This document shows, in pieces, positions 17,508 through 26,707 of a stretch of 64,000 bases of DNA (positions within the stretch are counted from its first letter, which is position 1; each line of letters begins with the position of its first letter). The translations under genes and the position numbers were made by a program. The notes under the pieces were generated by a model, which did not search any database, was not told the DNA's origin, and saw only the letters and a list, made by a program, of their open reading frames with translations. The stretch spans positions 56,908 through 120,907 of the forward strand of contig NZ_JAMFLX010000016.1 in NCBI RefSeq assembly GCF_023502345.1. Reading direction: 5' to 3'. This stretch comes from Parendozoicomonas callyspongiae. GTDB taxonomy: Bacteria > Pseudomonadota > Gammaproteobacteria > Pseudomonadales > Endozoicomonadaceae.

Positions 17508-18344
17508 GTGATCTTAAAATCTGCTGTTAAAGGTGGGCGCTGGCCTGTTCCTGTAAAAAAGAAATTCCCTCGTCTGGTCAGGGGAGCTGTTGGAAGTTGT
17601 CCCGGTTTGGGTCCTGCTATGGCTGAATATCAGTTCTGGCAATGGAAACTGAGTAGAAAAGAAACAATTTCAGCGGCTCTGGTTTTGCAGGCTTTGGAAG
17701 ACTCTTTAACGTGCCATATTTCCCCGCAAGATCTGCAAATGCGGCTGGCGGCTGTCCAATTCGGTGATGATGACAGGGTGGAATATGACCTTCGTGATCA
17801 GTTTATCTGCTCCGGTAATATGAGTGACAAACTAAGCCCAATCAGTGAAAGCCGGTTGAACAGGGAGATTGATGAGCTGTTTGCCTGTGAAATGGACTGG
17901 CGGAAAACTCAAAGCTACCAGAATCTGCAGAAACGTCTGCAGGATTCAGGTGCTTTCCGGCATAACAATGTTTCTATCGCCGAGCCCGCTCATATTGATC
18001 AGTATTTTGAACGTTATGTGCGCCTGACCGACAGCATAGAACGGCATGGCTATCAGTCTCGCCGTGATTTGCGTACACAACACAGAAAGAGTGTCAGCCG
18101 CCGGTGGAGGCTTGAGCAGGGGGAAGAAGAGGTTGGTGTTGCGATTGGCCCCAGAGGAGAAATCTGGCGTTACCGGGGGGGGTATCACCGTACTGCCATT
18201 GCCAGAAACCTTGGCCTTGCATCCATGCCGGTGATGATCAAGCTGGTTCATGAAGAGTGTCTTCGGTCTTGTTTGGCTGGCAACCTTGAAATGGGTATTG
18301 AAGACGCTTGTTCCTTGCTTGCGAGTAGAGTGGAAGCAGATTGA
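17508..18344 (+). CDS. ParB-N-like hypothetical protein
   Basis: 278 aa from GTG 17508; ATG 17619 (MAEYQFWQWKLSRKE) is an alternative. The C-terminal third reads VGVAIGPRGEIWRYRGGYHRTAIARNLGLASMPVMIKLVHEE, the pattern 'G..G....GGhHR.AIA..LGL..iPV' of ParB-like nuclease-fold domains often found beside glycan-synthesis genes. The N-terminal part is unrecognised. No membrane segment. It starts 25 bp after the terminator of the preceding gene, so it is likely expressed from its own promoter. Function unknown; the ParB-type call rests on that motif. Confidence 0.6.
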   Translation: MILKSAVKGGRWPVPVKKKFPRLVRGAVGSCPGLGPAMAEYQFWQWKLSRKETISAALVLQALEDSLTCHISPQDLQMRLAAVQFGDDDRVEYDLRDQFICSGNMSDKLSPISESRLNREIDELFACEMDWRKTQSYQNLQKRLQDSGAFRHNNVSIAEPAHIDQYFERYVRLTDSIERHGYQSRRDLRTQHRKSVSRRWRLEQGEEEVGVAIGPRGEIWRYRGGYHRTAIARNLGLASMPVMIKLVHEECLRSCLAGNLEMGIEDACSLLASRVEAD

Positions 18345-18417
18345 TAAGTTTCTCTTTTTCTGATGATGGTATCGGTTATGATAACTTACTGGCCAACCGA
18401 TCATCCTGAGTTCATGA

Positions 18418-18852
18418 ATGACAATAGATACTGCATTTTTTAAGCGCTGTATACAGACCCTTGAAATAGCCCATACGCGTGTCAGGCAATGTGAAGAAGA
18501 CAGTATTGAATACGATATGTATCGGTCTGCCTGCGTAAAAGAGTTTGAGATCATATTGGAGCAGGCCGGTAAACTGCTCAGGAAATGTCTGGTTGACTTC
18601 GTTCACAGCCCCAAAGCCATAAGCCGTCTTGTGTTTAAAGAAGTATTCCGGATGGGCGCGCAGCATGATCTGATATCGCTTGAGGAAGCTGAAAGATGGC
18701 TGATTTACCGTGACAACAGAAATAATACGGCCCATGACTACGGGAAGAAGTTTGCCGAGCAAACCTTGCAGTTGATCCCTGAATTTATAGGTGATGCCAA
18801 ACGGATGGAAGAATCGGTACGTGAGCATGCAAAAAGGGTCGCGGATGATTGA
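18418..18852 (+). CDS. HEPN-domain protein, toxin partner of MNT (HI0074 family)
   Basis: 144 aa, all helical, matching the nucleotidyltransferase substrate-binding (HI0074) family. Near the C-terminal third it has RDNRNNTAHDYGKKFAEQ, the R-x4-6-H motif that marks HEPN ribonuclease toxins and includes the Tyr (in TAHDY) that partner MNT enzymes modify. The coding end overlaps the MNT gene by 8 bp. In known HEPN/MNT pairs the HEPN protein cleaves RNA and is silenced by AMPylation by its partner; whether this pair is an active toxin-antitoxin system is inferred. Confidence 0.85.
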   Translation: MTIDTAFFKRCIQTLEIAHTRVRQCEEDSIEYDMYRSACVKEFEIILEQAGKLLRKCLVDFVHSPKAISRLVFKEVFRMGAQHDLISLEEAERWLIYRDNRNNTAHDYGKKFAEQTLQLIPEFIGDAKRMEESVREHAKRVADD

Positions 18853-19177
18853 TCTCAGGGACAAGGATCGTGAAGAGATTTGCCGGATCGCTGTGCAGGT
18901 TTTTGCTCCGGGGACAGAAATCTGGGCCTATGGCAGCCGGGTAAAAGGGACGAATCACGATACCAGTGATCTTGATCTTGTTGTCCATTTCCCTTCAGGG
19001 CAAAGTAAGGATCAGGACTTGTCACAATTGTCAGCTTTTCTGGAAAGACTCCGAGATTCCAATATCCCCATCGTTGTGCAGGCACTGGCCTGGCACTGCA
19101 TTCCTGATAGTTTCAGAGATACGATCAAGGCCTGCTATCAGGTGCTGTGGGCTGCCAGAGGTGAAAAGTATCGGTAA
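18845..19177 (+). CDS. Minimal nucleotidyltransferase (MNT) antitoxin, HI0073 family
   Basis: 110 aa from ATG 18845 (MIDLRDKDREEICRI), a start fixed by the 8-bp overlap with the HEPN gene. The nucleotidyltransferase core is IWAYGSRVKGTNHDTSDLDLVV, with the GS and D-x-D metal-binding residues. No other domain fits in the length, as expected for MNT. It likely modifies and neutralises the HEPN partner. The stop codon lies within a strong hairpin (19165-19196). Confidence 0.87.
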   Translation: MIDLRDKDREEICRIAVQVFAPGTEIWAYGSRVKGTNHDTSDLDLVVHFPSGQSKDQDLSQLSAFLERLRDSNIPIVVQALAWHCIPDSFRDTIKACYQVLWAARGEKYR

Positions 19178-19196
19178 TTTCGATTACCGATACTTT
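19165..19196. terminator. Long UUCG-tetraloop hairpin at the end of the HEPN/MNT operon
   Basis: AAGTATCGGTAAT (19166-19178) pairs perfectly with ATTACCGATACTT (19183-19195) around a TTCG loop, and A19165-T19196 extends it to 14 bp. It includes the MNT stop codon. T-tracts are short on both strands, so it may end both convergent transcripts or protect the mRNA 3' end. Confidence 0.75.
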
Positions 19197-19223
19197 GGAA
19201 GAACCGAGTGAAATCGCCACGGA

Positions 19224-19463
19224 TCAGTTCAGACAGCACTTTTTGTATTTTTTTCCGCTTCCACAGGGGCAAGGATCATTTCTTCCTGCCTTTGGGCCTT
19301 TGATCAACGGTTCTTGAGCGGGCTCCCAATACTCCTCTTCGGAGTCATCAATGGAAGCATCGTCCATAGTTTTGCATATCAACTGAATTCGCTCAGTTCC
19401 AGAAGATTTCGTAGAGGTTTGCTGTAAGAGTGCATCAAAGGTTCCATGAGTAAAAGGAGCCAT
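19224..19463 (-). CDS. SEC-C motif protein
   Basis: 79 aa. The C-terminal 22 residues are a canonical SEC-C zinc-binding motif ([18 protein letters not shown]). The N-terminal part is acidic and unstructured. ATG 19463 shares one base with the recD2 stop (TGATG), so translation is coupled to recD2; the frame also begins at a TTG three bases upstream. SEC-C motifs mediate zinc-dependent protein contacts, as in SecA. The pairing with RecD2 is suggestive, but the partner is unknown. Confidence 0.85.
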   Translation of the reverse strand: MAPFTHGTFDALLQQTSTKSSGTERIQLICKTMDDASIDDSEEEYWEPAQEPLIKGPKAGRNDPCPCGSGKKYKKCCLN

Positions 19464-21661
19464 CAAACAAGGCGGGCCTGAAGGTTTGTCAGCCTTCGGG
19501 TGGATCTCAGGGTGCGTGCAGCCATACCTACAGCTTTCGGTTGTCCGATAATCACCACCAGCTGCTTGCCCCGGGTGACTCCAGTATATAAGAGGTTGCG
19601 TTCCAGCAGCGTATAATGCTGCATGGCCATGGGAATCACAACACAGGGATACTCCGAACCCTGACTTTTATGGATGGTTGTGGCGTAGGCAAGAGAAACC
19701 TCATCCAGTTCGCTGACTTGGTACATAACATCCTTGCCATCGAAGGTTATCAGCAACTCCCCTTCTTCAATATCAACGCTCTGAACCCGCCCGATATCTC
19801 CGTTGAACACCTCTTTGTCATAGTTATTCACGGTCTGAATGACCTTGTCGCCGGGAGCAAATGTCCAGCCATAGCGGGTAATTCGTGGATGGGCATCAGC
19901 ATTCAGGGCCTCCTGTAATGCAACGTTGAGGCTGCGGGCACCCAGCCCTCCACGGTTCATCGGAGCCAGAACCTGAATATCCTGAACCGGGTCAAAGCCG
20001 AAACTGGCTGGTAGCCGCTTGGTGACAACGGCCATTACCTTACTGAAAATTTCCTCAGGCTCTTCTCCGGTGAGATAGTAAAAATCTGTTTCCTCTCCTC
20101 TCTTCGTCTGTTTGGGTGCCTGCCCCCGGTTGATGGCATGGGCTCCGGTAATAATCCGGGATGAAGCAGCCTGGCGGAAAATTTCCGTAAGCCTCGCAAC
20201 CGGTACGCTTCCGGAATCGATCAGATCACTCAGTACTGAACCCGGCCCTACAGAAGGCAACTGGTCCACATCGCCAACAAGAAGAACGGCGCTTTTATCG
20301 GGAACAGCTCTTAAAAGCTGGTTCATCAGCACAATATCGACCATGGAAGACTCATCCACCACAAGAAGATCGGTTTCCAGCGGGTTGTCGGCATTTCTCT
20401 TGAAATCAAAGGCACTGGGATCAAAATCAAGCAAACGATGAATGGTTGTGGCTTCCTGCCCAGTCGATTCAGAAAGACGCTTGGCAGCACGACCAGTAGG
20501 CGCACAGAGCGTAACCTGGGCTTTTTTGGCCTGAATGATTTTCAGAATACTGTTAACGACCGTTGTTTTTCCCACACCCGGACCACCGGTAATGATGCAG
20601 AACTTGTTACGCACGGCTTGCTCAACGGCCTTTTTCTGGGAGTCCGACAGGGAAATTTGGTTCTTCTTCTCAACCCAGGGAATCGCTTTCTTCAAATCAA
20701 GCCCTGACCAGCCGGAATGCCCCTGCAACAGCCGAACCACATGGTTGGCGACACCTTGTTCAGCACGAAACAGTGGAGTCAGGAACAAGCAGGGCTCTCC
20801 ATCAATATTTTCTGGTGTCAGCCGTTCTTCGTTTATCTCAATCTGAATAGCCTGTTTGATGGTCTCTTCGGGAATTTCTAAAAGCTTGACCGCTGAATCC
20901 ACCAGCCCCTGGAAAGCCTGAGCACAATGGCCATCGCCGGAGTGTTCCTGCAATACATGACGCACACCGGCCTGTGCACGAATCAGTGATGTGCGGTCAA
21001 TACCCAGTTGCTGGGCCAGCTGGTCAGCGGTTTTAAAACCAATGCCATGAATATCCAGTGCCAGCCGGTAAGGATTCTCCTGCACCTTGGCCACAGATTG
21101 ATCGCCATAGGTTTTGTAGATGCGGACAGCCCTGGCTGTGCCCACGCCATGAGACTGCAGGAACACCATAATATCCCGGATGACCTTCTGCTCAGACCAG
21201 GCAGAAGTGATTTTCTCCCGCCGCTTTTTGCCGATACCCTCCAGCTCCATCAGGCGCTCAGGATTTTCCTCAATAATCTCGAACACATGTTCACCGAAAG
21301 CTCTTACCAGACGTTTGGCGAAGTGTGGACCAATTCCCTTGACCATCCCGGAACCCAGATACTTCTCAATCCCTTCGAGCGTTGTGGGTGTTACGGTTTT
21401 GATTTGCTGAACCTTGAATTGCACACCATGACGATGGTCGTTAAACCAAATACCGGACGCTTCCACAAACTCGCCGGGGGTAATGGATGGTGTGCTGCCG
21501 GTCATGGTGACCAGCTCCCGCTGCCCTTTACATTTTACCCGGATAACAAAAAATCCCGACTCTTCACTGTGAAAAGTCACTCGTTCAACCGAGCCCTGCA
21601 GGTATACGACTGGCTGATGATCGGTGATAACTTGTTGAGTTGTAGCGAATGAAGGAGGCAT
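19463..21661 (-). CDS. recD2: RecD2-type 5'-3' DNA helicase
   Basis: 732 aa, matching the RecD2/YrrC class that works without RecBC. An OB-like N-terminal domain ([23 protein letters not shown]) is followed by helix-hairpin-helix repeats ([44 protein letters not shown]). The SF1B helicase core follows: Walker [12 protein letters not shown], motif [25 protein letters not shown], and the C-terminal [14 protein letters not shown]. RecD2 unwinds DNA during repair. It heads a two-gene operon with the SEC-C protein. It is convergent with the HEPN/MNT pair. Confidence 0.94.
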   Translation of the reverse strand: MPPSFATTQQVITDHQPVVYLQGSVERVTFHSEESGFFVIRVKCKGQRELVTMTGSTPSITPGEFVEASGIWFNDHRHGVQFKVQQIKTVTPTTLEGIEKYLGSGMVKGIGPHFAKRLVRAFGEHVFEIIEENPERLMELEGIGKKRREKITSAWSEQKVIRDIMVFLQSHGVGTARAVRIYKTYGDQSVAKVQENPYRLALDIHGIGFKTADQLAQQLGIDRTSLIRAQAGVRHVLQEHSGDGHCAQAFQGLVDSAVKLLEIPEETIKQAIQIEINEERLTPENIDGEPCLFLTPLFRAEQGVANHVVRLLQGHSGWSGLDLKKAIPWVEKKNQISLSDSQKKAVEQAVRNKFCIITGGPGVGKTTVVNSILKIIQAKKAQVTLCAPTGRAAKRLSESTGQEATTIHRLLDFDPSAFDFKRNADNPLETDLLVVDESSMVDIVLMNQLLRAVPDKSAVLLVGDVDQLPSVGPGSVLSDLIDSGSVPVARLTEIFRQAASSRIITGAHAINRGQAPKQTKRGEETDFYYLTGEEPEEIFSKVMAVVTKRLPASFGFDPVQDIQVLAPMNRGGLGARSLNVALQEALNADAHPRITRYGWTFAPGDKVIQTVNNYDKEVFNGDIGRVQSVDIEEGELLITFDGKDVMYQVSELDEVSLAYATTIHKSQGSEYPCVVIPMAMQHYTLLERNLLYTGVTRGKQLVVIIGQPKAVGMAARTLRSTRRLTNLQARLV

Positions 21662-21979
21662 TGTGATTCATCGGAGCATGTCTGGATAAAGACAACATGC
21701 AGAAAACAGACGACAAATGCCAGTTTCTACTGATTATTTTTGAGATATCTGCCTGTTGCTGAATGGAGGGAGTGGCTACAATCAGCCACCCTGATCATTT
21801 TGACAGGCAGAAAACAATGAGCAATGGATGAGGCAAGCGTTTCGTGCAACAGGAATCCCTGATTATTATTAGAGCCGGGAAATCGGCCCTGAGTCAGCTT
21901 CATGAAGGAAACAAAACACTGTCTCAGGATGATGTGATCTATATCTCCCAGATACCATCCCTAATGCCAGTACAACACC
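21662..21979. other. Intergenic stretch with nested inverted repeats and a small candidate ORF
   Basis: This 318-bp divergent region between recD2 and the SWIM gene should hold both promoters; no clear -35/-10 pair stood out. CTGCCTGT (near 21750) and ACAGGCAG (near 21803) form an inverted repeat enclosing a second hairpin, GTGGCT/AGCCAC. A 47-codon frame from GTG 21844 to 21987 overlaps the SWIM start and is listed separately. Confidence 0.5.
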
Positions 21980-21987
21980 ATGAATGA
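21844..21987 (+). CDS. Possible 47-aa ORF overlapping the SWIM gene start
   Basis: GTG 21844 opens VQQESLIIIRAGKSALSQLH, continues through DDVIYISQIPSLM and ends at TGA 21985-21987, overlapping ATG 21980 of the next gene by 8 bp. Such overlap would couple translation. Codon use looks ordinary for this genome, but there is no convincing ribosome site and no recognised family. It may be a gene remnant or chance. Confidence 0.3.
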   Translation: MQQESLIIIRAGKSALSQLHEGNKTLSQDDVIYISQIPSLMPVQHHE

Positions 21988-23698
21988 TAAGCCCGATATT
22001 ACCGACCACCTGTTAACCAGGCTTGCCGGAGAGGGAGCCTTTGAGAGAGGGGAAGACTACTATCACGGCAATACTGTCGGAGAACTCAGGCAAAAAGGGG
22101 ACGCTATTCTGGCGGATGTGAAAGGCGGCGAAACCTGGCATGTTCAGCTGACTTACACCCAGAGAGGGCTGGAAGGTTTCTGTGACTGTCCCGCTTCAGA
22201 GAAAGTGGATTTTTGTAAACATTGCGTCGCTACAGCCATGGCCTTACGTGATCAACTTAAAGAGCCCGTCACAAAAAAGGCTGGGGCCAAGGCCGCAGAT
22301 ATCATACCGGCTTATCTAAATCGTCAGAGCAAAGACTATCTGGTGAAGAATCTGACTGAAGTGATTCTCGACGACAAACTCCTGCGCCAGGCATGGCTGA
22401 TCCGAGCCGAAAGTGCGCTGGGCGGTCTCAACAAAGCCACCATAAAAAAACGTATCACCGCAGCCATTCCCTACAATCGCAACTACTACCGCTACGATCA
22501 GGTGCGTACTTACTTTGCCGGGGTTGAGCAGGCTCTTGAAGCCTTGAAGGAGCCGATCAGCGAACGTCCTGAAGAAGAGCAGCTGGAGCTGCTGGACTAT
22601 GCCATTGAGCGTATTATCAAGGCACAGGAAACGGTGGATGATTCCGGTGGTTTTCGCTTTGATTCCGTGGCCATGATTCAGAGCATGTACCGCCAGGCTT
22701 TTCGGGGTATTCCCTGGACTAATGAGCATAAGGTCAATCATTTGATAGACCTTATGATTCAGGATGAATATTCCATGTATGGAGAAATACCGACAGATTA
22801 TGATGACGTCATCAGCCCGGACTGCATGGCACTGTTTTTCCAGACGGTGCAAACACGCTGGGATGCTCTGCCAGATATGGAAACAGATGGCTGGAATATT
22901 GGCCGAGAATACTACCACCTGCAGCGAGTTCTGGAAGCAATAGCCAGTAAACAGAATGATTATGAAACGCTGATTACAATCAACCAGAAAGTCGCCCGTG
23001 GTGCTTATACCTATGTGAAAATGGCGGGCTGGAGCCTCAAACTCGAGAAATACGATCAGGCTCAGGGGTTCCTTGACCAGGCAAAAAAAGATCCTCACTA
23101 TCGCCACTCTGGCGATGCCCACACTATCCGACAGCAGATTCTGCTTAACACTGGGCGAGTTGAGCTGGCTCTGGATGAGCAATGGGATCAGTTTAAAAGC
23201 AGCATGAGTCGTGAAGACTGGAAATCCCTGAAAAAACTCGCTGACCTGGCGAAGAGTGACAGGAACTGGTTCTCTGAAGCAACCGAGTGGTTGCAGTTGC
23301 TGCAACAGGAAGTGACCAATAATTATCGCTACCTTCCGGGAACATCGGCTGTTGATGCATTAATGGCGGTATATCTGGAAGAGCAGCAAGCGGACATGGC
23401 CTGGAACCTGATGAATACCGGGGAAGTCAGCACCGGCCATCTTTCCGAGCTGGCAGATCAGCTCAAAGGCGATGTGGGACGTTATACCGCCATTCAGGTC
23501 AGGCTGGCGAAAAATTATATCAATAAGACTAATAACAGCAGCTACAAAGAGGCTATCAAGTTACTGCGCTCACTGGATGGATACCTGAAACAGCTGTCGC
23601 ACAATGAAGACATGCTTCCTATTTTACAAAAGATGCGCACTGACTTTCGGCAGAAGCGAAACTTTATCAAATGGCTGAATGAAGCGTTTCCAATTTAA
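21980..23698 (+). CDS. SWIM zinc-finger protein
   Basis: 572 aa. The SWIM motif near residues 60-95 reads VQLTYTQRGLEGFCDCPASEKVDFCKHCVATAMAL (CxC...CxHC, one Cys-x-Cys spacing then CKHC). The rest is helical and repeat-like, resembling the TPR-type tails of bacterial SWIM proteins (KLEKYDQAQGFLDQAKK; LLNTGRVELALDEQWDQF). No helicase domain is attached. SWIM proteins are thought to bind DNA or proteins, but this subfamily has no established role. It diverges from recD2. Confidence 0.82.
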   Translation: MNDKPDITDHLLTRLAGEGAFERGEDYYHGNTVGELRQKGDAILADVKGGETWHVQLTYTQRGLEGFCDCPASEKVDFCKHCVATAMALRDQLKEPVTKKAGAKAADIIPAYLNRQSKDYLVKNLTEVILDDKLLRQAWLIRAESALGGLNKATIKKRITAAIPYNRNYYRYDQVRTYFAGVEQALEALKEPISERPEEEQLELLDYAIERIIKAQETVDDSGGFRFDSVAMIQSMYRQAFRGIPWTNEHKVNHLIDLMIQDEYSMYGEIPTDYDDVISPDCMALFFQTVQTRWDALPDMETDGWNIGREYYHLQRVLEAIASKQNDYETLITINQKVARGAYTYVKMAGWSLKLEKYDQAQGFLDQAKKDPHYRHSGDAHTIRQQILLNTGRVELALDEQWDQFKSSMSREDWKSLKKLADLAKSDRNWFSEATEWLQLLQQEVTNNYRYLPGTSAVDALMAVYLEEQQADMAWNLMNTGEVSTGHLSELADQLKGDVGRYTAIQVRLAKNYINKTNNSSYKEAIKLLRSLDGYLKQLSHNEDMLPILQKMRTDFRQKRNFIKWLNEAFPI

Positions 23699-23941
23699 GT
23701 CATCGTGCATAAATCTTGAGTGACTTACTTACTCACAGTGATTATGCTTTTCCGGGGTACGTGTAATGTATCCTCTGCCCCCAATGCATTTCTTCATGAA
23801 CCACTCCTGACGCAAAGTACCGGTAACCGACAGTACCGGTACTATTTATTACGGAAATGTCCTCCCATTTCCATGCTTCTGGATGGAGATTTTGCTTAGA
23901 GGGCACTGGCATTAGCTGCAGTAAAACTGCAGTTATGGTGG

Positions 23942-24367
23942 TTAAAGGCCTTGCAATAAGGGAACCAGTCTGCATTTGCGCTTATAGGTGGTTATCAAGT
24001 TTTGCAGGTAAACCTGCCACTCGACTCTGGTACCCAGTGCCATATAAGTGTCTTTTACATGCTTCGGTGCAAACTCTTCAGTTGAATAAATCGTTGGATT
24101 AATTGTACGTCCAAGCTGTTGCTCGGCAGGTTCCAATAGCTCCATTATCTCACAGTAACTCAGCTCATCGCCGATGAGAAAAATGTCAACATCACTGTTG
24201 GCATGTTCTTCTCCTTTAGCTAAGGAGCCGTAGATGAAAGCCATATCAGCCTGGTTGAGAATAGGGAGAAGTGCTTGGCGAACAATGTTTGCTGCTCCGA
24301 ATGTCTTTCTTGTGATTGAGCACAACTCTTCAAATATTGGGTTGTTCTTTGTCTGAAGATTACCCCT
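23942..24367 (-). pseudogene. Truncated nucleotidyltransferase of the HTH-NTase family
   Basis: The clear homology is PIFEELCSITRKTFGAANIVRQALLPILNQADMAFIYGSLAKGEEHANSDVDIFLIGD, then QLGRTINPTIYSTEEFA, the nucleotidyltransferase half of a family whose members begin with an ArsR/MarR-like helix-turn-helix. Here homology starts at about 24367, essentially at the stop codon of the symporter gene, and the helix-turn-helix is missing; the upstream part of the open frame reads the symporter gene in another frame. The C-terminal end is also divergent. No proper start codon with a ribosome site is visible. It is most likely a gene fragment. The GS and DVD residues are intact, so a leaky short product cannot be excluded. 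Confidence 0.65.
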
Positions 24368-25670
24368 GCTGCTCAGTAATATGGTGAAAATCAATCGTCT
24401 CTTCTTTTTCACCGGCATGAATATCATCAAAAACGGCCTGATCCAGCTCTCCTTCGCTACGAGCCACAACACAGGTTACGGCGCAGTCGCCTGTGACATT
24501 GACTGATGTTCTGACCATATCCAGCAGCCTGTCCACTCCCATAATCAAAGCGATTCCTTCCAGCGGCAGGCCGACCTGCTGCAACACCATTGCCAGCATA
24601 ATTAAACCAACACCAGGAACCCCAGCTGTGCCGATTGAAGCCAGTGTCGCCGTTACAATAACGGATAAATAATCCATTACCGTCAGATCAATTGAAAATG
24701 CCTGTGAGATAAATACAGTGGCCACGCCCTGCATCATGGCCGTGCCATCCATATTAATAGTGGCACCCAGAGGAATAGTGAACGAGGAAACACGGTTACT
24801 GACTCCGCACTTTCTGTTAACGGTTTCCAGGGTGACAGGAATCGTGGCACTGCTGGAGGATGTACTGAACGCAAACAGCAGGGCATCTTCCATCTTGCGA
24901 AGAAAGACGACGGGGTTAAGGCGAGCGAAAAATTTGATCAAGATAAAGTAAGTGATAAAGACATGAAGTATCAGAACAGTGACCAGAAGGAAGAAATACT
25001 TCACAAGATTAAGAATGGCAGAAAATTCAATGGTGCTGAACAGGCGGGCCATCAGGGCAAATACGCCATATGGAGCCAGGTTCATTAGCAGTGTCACCAG
25101 CTTCATAATCACTTCATTCATGCTGACAAATATATCTGCAACAAGCTTTCCTTTAGCGCCTGAAGCTGCAATTGAAATCCCGAACAGCAATGCAAAAACA
25201 ATAATCTGTAACGCATTGCCCTTGGCCATAGAGGCAATCGGATTGCTGGGGAATAGGTTGATCAGAACGCTTTTTAGCGGAGGGGCTTCCTGTGCAGTAA
25301 AACCATGTGCACTTTCCAGATTAGCTCCTACGCCGGGCTCAACAATTATGGCTGCTCCAATTGCCATACTGATGGCAACGCAGGTGGTTATCAGATAAAG
25401 GGCAATGGTCTTGATGCCCAGACGGCCTAGAGTGGAAGCGTCGTTTAATGTACAGGTACCACAAACAAGGGAGACAAAAATCAGTGGAACAACCAGCATT
25501 TTCAGAGAAATAATAAAAATCTGGCCAATGATCTGGAACAGCCCTTCGGTGAGGTAGGTTTCGATAAACGAGCTCTCAGGGAATATCGATCGGATCAGCA
25601 GGCCTGTCACAATACCCACAACCATTCCGCTAACGACTTTGGATGTCAGAGACATTTGACTCCATCCCAT
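24360..25670 (-). CDS. Dicarboxylate/amino acid:cation symporter (DAACS family)
   Basis: About 436 aa, eight or more membrane segments plus the two re-entrant hairpins of the family. Serine-rich HP1 is AFSTSSSSATIPVTLE, TM7 carries the NMDGTA sodium/substrate motif, and HP2 has VTATLASIGTAGVPGVG. The substrate Asp/Arg region ends MGVDRLLDMVRTSVNVTGD. It imports glutamate, aspartate or C4-dicarboxylates with Na+ or H+. Of the two closely spaced ATGs (25676 and 25670), the second is 7 bp from GAGGA and is preferred. Exact substrate not assignable. Confidence 0.9.
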   Translation of the reverse strand: MGWSQMSLTSKVVSGMVVGIVTGLLIRSIFPESSFIETYLTEGLFQIIGQIFIISLKMLVVPLIFVSLVCGTCTLNDASTLGRLGIKTIALYLITTCVAISMAIGAAIIVEPGVGANLESAHGFTAQEAPPLKSVLINLFPSNPIASMAKGNALQIIVFALLFGISIAASGAKGKLVADIFVSMNEVIMKLVTLLMNLAPYGVFALMARLFSTIEFSAILNLVKYFFLLVTVLILHVFITYFILIKFFARLNPVVFLRKMEDALLFAFSTSSSSATIPVTLETVNRKCGVSNRVSSFTIPLGATINMDGTAMMQGVATVFISQAFSIDLTVMDYLSVIVTATLASIGTAGVPGVGLIMLAMVLQQVGLPLEGIALIMGVDRLLDMVRTSVNVTGDCAVTCVVARSEGELDQAVFDDIHAGEKEETIDFHHITEQQG

Positions 25671-25813
25671 GACCATTTCCTCAAAAAAGAAGAGCGGTCG
25701 AAGTATAGGGTAACCGATGGACAGGTATTGCCTTGATCAGATTATCTTTACTTGAATGCAGAAAAACATGACTAAACTCTGCCGGTCTTTTGCTTCAAGT
25801 GAAGTCCATAACA

Positions 25814-26480
25814 ATGCGTCCCAGCCTCGTTCTTCTTTTCAGCCTGCTGTTATGTATTCAAAATGCCAAAGCGGCGCGTATTACCATGATGTGTGGCAGT
25901 TTCGGTAAAGAGTCTTCATTGTGCAGAGATGGAGTTAAGCAGTGGGGAGGAGGGTGCCCGTGGGATTTTCCAAAGTGGCAATGCGGTGTTTATGAGAAAC
26001 TGGCCTTATGCCTGGGCTCTTGCTGAGGGTAAGGACTCCCCAGTGCAGGGTAATGTTAGTGTTACTGTGATGCCCAGGGGAGGCGGGCATGGAACCTCGG
26101 CCCCAACCCTTGGCGGCTGGCAGTTGGGAGTATCGAAATACTCCCATAGTAAGCAGGCAGCTGCAGAGCTGGTTATGTGGCTGACAAGCGAACAGGAACA
26201 GAAAAGAAGAGCCATTGAAGGATCACTGCCGCCAACAATTGTCAGTCTCTATGATGATCCGGATATTCTAAGAGCCAACCCATTTATCGGGCAGCTGAAA
26301 TCTTCTTTTGATGATGCAATTGCCCGCCCCTCAACGGTAGCTGGCGAAAACTACAACAAAGTGTCCAGTGCGGTGTTCAACTCTGTTCACAATATCCTGA
26401 GTGGTGGTCTCTCACCTGAGGAATCGCTGATCAAGCTTGAGAAAAAGCTGAAAGGAATCAAGCTGAAGGACACGAATTGA
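25814..26480 (+). pseudogene. Internally deleted paralogue of the adjacent sugar-binding protein
   Basis: ATG 25814 starts a signal peptide (MRPSLVLLFSLLLCIQNAKA) and RITMMCGSFGKESSLC..GVKQW, matching the N-terminus of the binding protein at 26708. At about 25943-25947 the sequence jumps, with a +1 frame change, to EEGARGIFQSGNAVFMRNWPYAW, which corresponds to residues about 245 onward of the intact protein. The remaining C-terminal half is highly similar to it (LGGWQ..VSKYS, LVMWLTS.EQKRRAI, NYNKVS.A.FN). About 600 bp of the middle is gone, so the gene is dead. It records a tandem duplication next to the transporter operon. Confidence 0.9.
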
Positions 26481-26707
26481 TATGCCTAATGATTTTTGCT
26501 CTCAGGAAAATGAGCCTGATCAATAAAGGGTAGGTTGTTCGTTTTTTATAAATTGGATGCTATGTACTTACCCCTATGGCCGGAGGATGGTGAAGACATA
26601 AAAGAACCAAGAATTAAGAATACAAAACTGTTTGCGCTCTGGGTCTGCATAAAGAAAAGGCTCTGGAGTTGGCAGACACTAAACCAGTCCGAGGGGGACT
26701 ACAGCCA

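Noticed and set aside
22316..23305. 329-codon open frame on the minus strand
   Set aside because: Fully antisense to the SWIM zinc-finger gene; composition is what the complement of a coding strand gives and no family pattern is visible.
23810..23850. Repeated TACCGGT near 23816-23848
   Set aside because: Two short copies only, in a 240-bp gap; no stem long enough or partner elsewhere to call an element.
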